A stretch of DNA of 9,102 nt from Verrucomicrobiota bacterium (GTDB taxonomy: Bacteria > Verrucomicrobiota > Verrucomicrobiia > Limisphaerales > AV2), in assembly GCA_003218935.1 (NCBI GenBank), contig QHPA01000214.1, forward strand, positions 1 to 9,102, read 5' to 3'. Numbering within the stretch: the stretch's first letter is position 1; each line of letters starts with the position of its first letter. Shown piece after piece: positions 5,902-9,102 of the stretch. The translations under genes were made by a program, and so were the position numbers. Below the pieces are notes generated by a model that was not told the DNA's origin, ran no database searches, and saw only the letters and a program-made list of their open reading frames with translations.

Positions 5902-6053
5902 CTTTGGGGCAGAGACAGGAAAGCTGAACCAGCGTCATTCTCCATGAGAAGATACGTCAGGCGCATCCAAAGCGAGCAGTGCCTCGGCTGTGTTTGGGCG
6001 CTCGCAAACGAGTCGCCCGAAATCGCAAAACGACCTGCTTTTCCCTGAGTCGT

Positions 6054-7955
6054 ATGGCCGCCTTGCGGATTCTCCATTTGGAAGACAGCGCGCCCGACGC
6101 GGAACTCTTGCGGGCGACGCTGGAACGACAGGCGGTCGATTGCGCCATCAAGAGGGTGGAAACACGGGAGGCGTTTGAAGCAGCACTCGAGCGGGAGCAA
6201 TTCGACTTAATCATCTCCGACTTCACCCTTCCCTCTTTTGACGGATTGTCGGCCTTGACCATTGCCGGGCAGAAAAGGCCGGAACTACCGTTCGTTTTCG
6301 TCTCCGGCACCATCGGCGAGGAAGCAGCCGTGGAATCGCTCAAGCGCGGCGCCACCGATTACGTCCTCAAAGATCGGCTGTCGCGGCTGGGGGCATCTGT
6401 GAAACGGGCGGTCGAGCAGGCGCAGGCACGGGTGGAGCGGAGACAGGGCGAAGAAAGAATTCGAGAACAAGCCGCTCTGTTGGACAAGGCCCGTGATGCC
6501 ATTTGCGTCACGGACATGGAACAGCGCATTCTCTACTGGAACAAGGGCGCGGAGCGACTGTATGGCTGGAGTGCTCAGGAGGCGGTCTGCCAGAACGTTA
6601 ACGACCTGCTCGTTCCAGGTGGATCAACGCGTCCGTTGGAGGCGTTGCAGGAGTTGATTCCGCGGGATGAATGGCAGGGGGAATTGCACAAGGTTCGTAA
6701 AGGTGGGCGGGAGATCATTGTTGAAAGCCATTGGACACTGCTACGCAACGACGCGGGCCAGCCCAAGTCAATTTTGGTGATCGACACGGACATCACCGAG
6801 AAGAAACGGATTGAGGCGGAATTTCTTCGCACCCAACGGATGGAAAGCATCGGGGCGCTGGCCGGCGGGATTGCTCACGACCTGAACAACGTGCTGGCCC
6901 CGATCCTGATCGTGACGGAGTTGCTGCGGGACAAGTTGGCCGACCCGGAGGTCCGGGAGATGCTCGACCTGGCCAAAGCCAGCGCCCAACGCGGAGCGGA
7001 GATGGTCAAACAAATCCTTTCGTTTGCCCGTGGAGCGAGCGGCGAATTGAAGGTTCTCCAAGTCAAACACCTGTTACACGAGATGGTGAAACTGGTGCGC
7101 GACACTTTCCCCCGCTCCATTCAAATCGAGAACGACGTGGCCGGGAACCTCTATCCGATCAACGGCGACGCGACTCAGCTTCATCAGGTGTTGTTGAATC
7201 TTTGCCTCAATGCCCGCGATGCCATGCCGAACGGCGGGACACTTCTCATCGAGGCAGCCAACGTCGTCCTGGAAAACAAGCAGACCGCGAGATTGGCGGA
7301 GCCAGTCTCAGGGAAATATGTTGTGTTGAGTGTGGCGGACACCGGTAGCGGCATTCCGACTGAATTGCTCGATAAGATATATGAGCCATTTTTCACCACC
7401 AAAGGGCCAGGTAAAGGCACCGGCCTTGGGCTGTCGACCGTAATGGCCATAGTTCAAACCCATCACGGGTTCATTGAACTGACTAGCGAGGTGGGCCGGG
7501 GAACAGTGTTCAGCGTGTATCTGCCTGCGGCGCGCACGGAGGACACGGGCCTTGTCAGGATGGGATTGCCCGCCGTGGAGATGGGGCGCGGTGAAACCGT
7601 CTTATTGGTTGAGGATGAAGCCGCGCTTTTGGAGATCACCAGGGAAATGCTGGAAGCCTTTAACTTTCGGGTCTTGACGGCGCGTGATGGCGCGGAGGCG
7701 TTGGCTCTATATGAACAGAGTGGCAGGGAAATCGACGTAGTGGTCACGGACATGATGATGCCAGTCATGGACGGAGCCGCTTTGGTTCAGGAACTGCGAA
7801 GAATCCAACCGCAGGTGAAAGTTGTTTGCGTCAGTGGGCTGGGGTCAAAAGCCGAGGTTGCTCAATTGAAGCCGCACGCCTTTTTGACCAAGCCATACTC
7901 AACCGACAAATTGCTCACTACGTTGCGTGAGGTCATAGCCGCCCCCATGACTTGA
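6054..7955 (+). CDS. Soluble hybrid sensor histidine kinase (REC-PAS-HisKA-HATPase-REC)
   Basis: A 633-residue protein from the ATG at 6054 ([20 protein letters not shown]); an in-frame GTG at 5979 would add 25 residues that do not look like protein. The N-terminal receiver spans about 1-120, with acidic pocket E10-D11, phospho-acceptor D56 in LIISDFTLP and K106. A PAS domain lies at about 138-252 ([25 protein letters not shown]) and ends in the typical DITEKK. HisKA carries H275 in [18 protein letters not shown]. The ATPase has an N-box around N386 ([10 protein letters not shown]), DTGSGI (429-434), YEPFFTTK and GTGLGL (455-460). A C-terminal receiver at about 514-630 has VLLVEDE, D566 in VVTDMMMP and K613. 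There is no membrane segment, so it acts in the cytoplasm on an internal or relayed signal. The two receivers suggest a phosphorelay with input and output phosphates. No HPt or DNA-binding partner is adjacent. No strong Shine-Dalgarno is seen. Confidence 0.95.
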   Translation: MAALRILHLEDSAPDAELLRATLERQAVDCAIKRVETREAFEAALEREQFDLIISDFTLPSFDGLSALTIAGQKRPELPFVFVSGTIGEEAAVESLKRGATDYVLKDRLSRLGASVKRAVEQAQARVERRQGEERIREQAALLDKARDAICVTDMEQRILYWNKGAERLYGWSAQEAVCQNVNDLLVPGGSTRPLEALQELIPRDEWQGELHKVRKGGREIIVESHWTLLRNDAGQPKSILVIDTDITEKKRIEAEFLRTQRMESIGALAGGIAHDLNNVLAPILIVTELLRDKLADPEVREMLDLAKASAQRGAEMVKQILSFARGASGELKVLQVKHLLHEMVKLVRDTFPRSIQIENDVAGNLYPINGDATQLHQVLLNLCLNARDAMPNGGTLLIEAANVVLENKQTARLAEPVSGKYVVLSVADTGSGIPTELLDKIYEPFFTTKGPGKGTGLGLSTVMAIVQTHHGFIELTSEVGRGTVFSVYLPAARTEDTGLVRMGLPAVEMGRGETVLLVEDEAALLEITREMLEAFNFRVLTARDGAEALALYEQSGREIDVVVTDMMMPVMDGAALVQELRRIQPQVKVVCVSGLGSKAEVAQLKPHAFLTKPYSTDKLLTTLREVIAAPMT

Positions 7956-8018
7956 ACCTGCGCGTGTAGTCCATTGCCTGACTGCATGCAATTCAGAACC
8001 GATAGGACGGATGAAAAC

Positions 8019-8225
8019 ATGAATGAAGTACCAAATCTAACACCAACAACGATAAGGCTGGGCCGAGGCGCCTTGTCGATGATACTCTGGATCGCCGGGG
8101 CAGTAGCTTTGATCTTCATTGGGTACCTGATCTACGATATCTTCCGCGCGTGGCAAAGAAAAAGGCGGATCGAAGACTGGCGAAGGCGCGCCCAGGCTAA
8201 ACAGAACCTTGAGTCAGATAGATAG
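8019..8225 (+). CDS. Small single-pass membrane protein of unknown function
   Basis: A 68-residue protein from the ATG at 8019, with AGGACGG 11-17 bases upstream as a distant ribosome-binding site. Upstream in-frame starts (TTG 7974, ATG 7986) would add unlikely sequence. The N-terminus is polar (MNEVPNLTPTTIRLGRG). One membrane helix follows at about residues 22-45 (MILWIAGAVALIFIGYLIYDIF), then a highly basic tail (WQRKRRIEDWRRRAQAK). By the positive-inside rule the tail should be cytoplasmic. It starts 63 bases after the hybrid kinase on the same strand, so it may be co-transcribed and could tether or signal to it, but no motif shows this. I do not recognise the family. Confidence 0.6.
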   Translation: MNEVPNLTPTTIRLGRGALSMILWIAGAVALIFIGYLIYDIFRAWQRKRRIEDWRRRAQAKQNLESDR

Positions 8226-8446
8226 ACGCTGAACTCGTGGGTCGATACGACGTTTCTACCGAGACACGATCAAAAGAGGAACAAGTTGGACGCCATCGGT
8301 AGGTGTGATCAACCCGGCCCATATATCAAGAGCCATGATAACAATCAGAAGTGCCACTCGAGGTGGGGTTCGTCGTCCTCCTCCTCGTCCTCGAAAAGCC
8401 TTGAAACTGAAGACGACGAGGACGAGCGAAATTGCCGCGATCAGCG
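8226..8446. other. Convergent intergenic region with triplet-rich low-complexity DNA
   Basis: This lies between the stops of two convergent genes. The centre is rich in CTC/GTC triplets on the plus strand (8371-8393) and in GAC/GAG triplets at 8411-8426. CTCGTCCTCG (8384-8393) and CGAGGACGAG (8417-8426) form a 10-base inverted repeat with a 23-base loop, possibly a shared terminator structure, without a clear T-run. On the minus strand two frames look protein-like: one ends in FEDEEEDDEPHLEWHF before TGA at 8347-8345, the other holds two hydrophobic stretches (LTLIAAISLVLVVF and VALLIVIMALDIW) and runs to 8256. Neither has a good start outside the histidine kinase gene. Confidence 0.4.
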
Positions 8447-9102
8447 TCAGATTTTTTCTCCCTGTTCCAGAGTGAAGTAGAAGGTGGCGCCTTTGTCCAC
8501 TTTTCCCTCCGCCCATATTCGCCCGCCATGCTTGTGAATCACCCGCGCTACGATGGCCAATCCAACGCCTGTGCCTTCAAAGTCTTCAGCACCGTGCAGA
8601 CGTTGAAACACTCCGAACAATTTGTCCACATACTCCATGTTGAAACCAACGCCATTATCACGAACGAAGATGGCCAGCTCATCGTTGACCTTGACTTGCC
8701 CCACTTCAACCAAGGCTTTGTCGCGAGGCCTGGTGTATTTGACGGCGTTGGAGAGCAAATTGGAGAACACCTGCCGCATCAGGCCGGGATCACACGCCAC
8801 GGACGGAAGATCGCCTATTCGCCATTCGATTTGTCGGCCCTCCGTCTCCAACATGATTCCGGCTATCGCTTCATCAACGAGGGATTTTAATCCGATCCAT
8901 TGACGGCTGAAGTCCTGCTTTACAATCCGGGACAGTTTGAGCAGGTCATCCACCATTTGCCCCATGTCTTTGCCCCGTTGCCCGATTTTTTTCAAATACT
9001 CCAGTGCTTTGGCGGGCATCTGCGAGGCGAAATCCTCCTCCACGATCTGTGATAAACCATGTATCTGGCGCAACGGGGCTCGCAGATCGTGGGCGACGGA
9101 AT
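8447..9102 (-). CDS. Sensor histidine kinase, C-terminal HisKA-HATPase core (partial)
   Basis: The frame runs in from the right edge and ends in TGA at 8449-8447, so only the last 218 codons are present and the sensory N-terminus is missing. The first complete residues are the H-box SVAHDLRAPLRQIHGLS, with the phospho-accepting His codon at 9091-9089. The dimerisation helices include KKIGQRGKDMGQMVDDLLKLSR. The ATPase domain has an N-box QVFSNLLSNAVKYTRPRD, then VRDNGVGFNMEY, FGVFQRLHG, GTGVGLAIVARVIHKHGG and a final GATFYFTL. This HisKA subclass is common in PAS/GAF or phytochrome-like sensor kinases. It would autophosphorylate and pass the phosphate to a response regulator. None follows within the window, where such a partner often sits. 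It is convergent with the hybrid kinase and therefore a separate unit. Confidence 0.95.
   Translation of the reverse strand, partial: SVAHDLRAPLRQIHGLSQIVEEDFASQMPAKALEYLKKIGQRGKDMGQMVDDLLKLSRIVKQDFSRQWIGLKSLVDEAIAGIMLETEGRQIEWRIGDLPSVACDPGLMRQVFSNLLSNAVKYTRPRDKALVEVGQVKVNDELAIFVRDNGVGFNMEYVDKLFGVFQRLHGAEDFEGTGVGLAIVARVIHKHGGRIWAEGKVDKGATFYFTLEQGEKI

Larger units (their letters stand above)
5498..6053. promoter_or_regulatory. Divergent intergenic region between sigma factor and hybrid histidine kinase
   Basis: About 550 bases without a convincing gene. They separate two divergent transcription units, so promoters for both should lie here. On the minus strand TTGAAA (5560-5555) could be a -35 element for the sigma gene, but no good -10 lies 16-18 bases on (TACGTA at best). 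Several symmetric elements occur: an AT-rich inverted repeat (5607-5631), CTTCGC-A-GCGAAG (5724-5736), a 12-base palindrome (5797-5808) and a GC-rich hairpin (5870-5901). A perfect-looking AAGGAGG at 5808-5814 has no sensible start after it: a TTG at 5817 gives only ten codons. A 34-codon ORF (5944-6048) ends five bases before the kinase ATG. Confidence 0.5.

Noticed and set aside
5979..6053. GTG at 5979 as the hybrid kinase start.
   Set aside because: It adds a basic, cysteine-containing stretch before the receiver's first strand, where such receivers normally begin.
5823..6355. Minus-strand open frames of 125-132 codons over the upstream region and start of the hybrid kinase.
   Set aside because: They are antisense to the clear receiver domain, Ser/Arg-rich and without motifs.
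8371..8426. CTC/GTC triplet stretch as a CRISPR-like or tandem repeat array.
   Set aside because: There are no regular repeat-spacer units; it is short low-complexity DNA with a 10-base inverted repeat.

Overview
The window looks like bacterial chromosome from Verrucomicrobiota, possibly a Pedosphaera-like soil lineage, with Planctomycetota as the alternative. This rests on gene style: a divergent ECF-type sigma factor near a Ser/Thr kinase-TM-WD40 receptor, a large composite glycosyltransferase, and weak or absent Shine-Dalgarno sequences. No rRNA, tRNA, CRISPR array or insertion sequence was recognised. Taxonomy is inference.

Left block, minus strand, about 5500 down to 1. In transcription order it holds an ECF sigma factor (5497-4877), a gap of about 550 bases with a doubtful small ORF and a proline-rich open stretch, a large composite glycosyltransferase (4324-2051, plus an out-of-frame C-terminal domain down to 1845), and a membrane Ser/Thr kinase (1764-940) whose WD40 part (940-1) continues in another frame off the left edge. 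The sigma/kinase-WD40 arrangement suggests a signal-responsive transcription unit, here with a glycan-building enzyme between the two regulators.

Two large genes in this block are split by frame changes, each correctable by a -1 shift. In the kinase, restoring one base near 948 gives a continuous kinase-TM-WD40 protein. In the glycosyltransferase the third domain continues in the -1 frame. That switch coincides with a T_TTC_CCG heptamer, but part of the fold also appears to be missing. Real decay, sequencing or assembly indels, and (for the second case only) recoding are the competing explanations.

Right block. After a divergent intergenic region of about 550 bases with several palindromes, the plus strand carries a soluble hybrid histidine kinase (REC-PAS-HisKA-HATPase-REC, 6054-7955) and a small single-pass membrane protein (8019-8225). 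Convergent to them on the minus strand is the C-terminal part of a second histidine kinase (8447 to the right edge), cut at its H-box. Between the convergent genes is a low-complexity stretch rich in CTC/GTC triplets on the plus strand.
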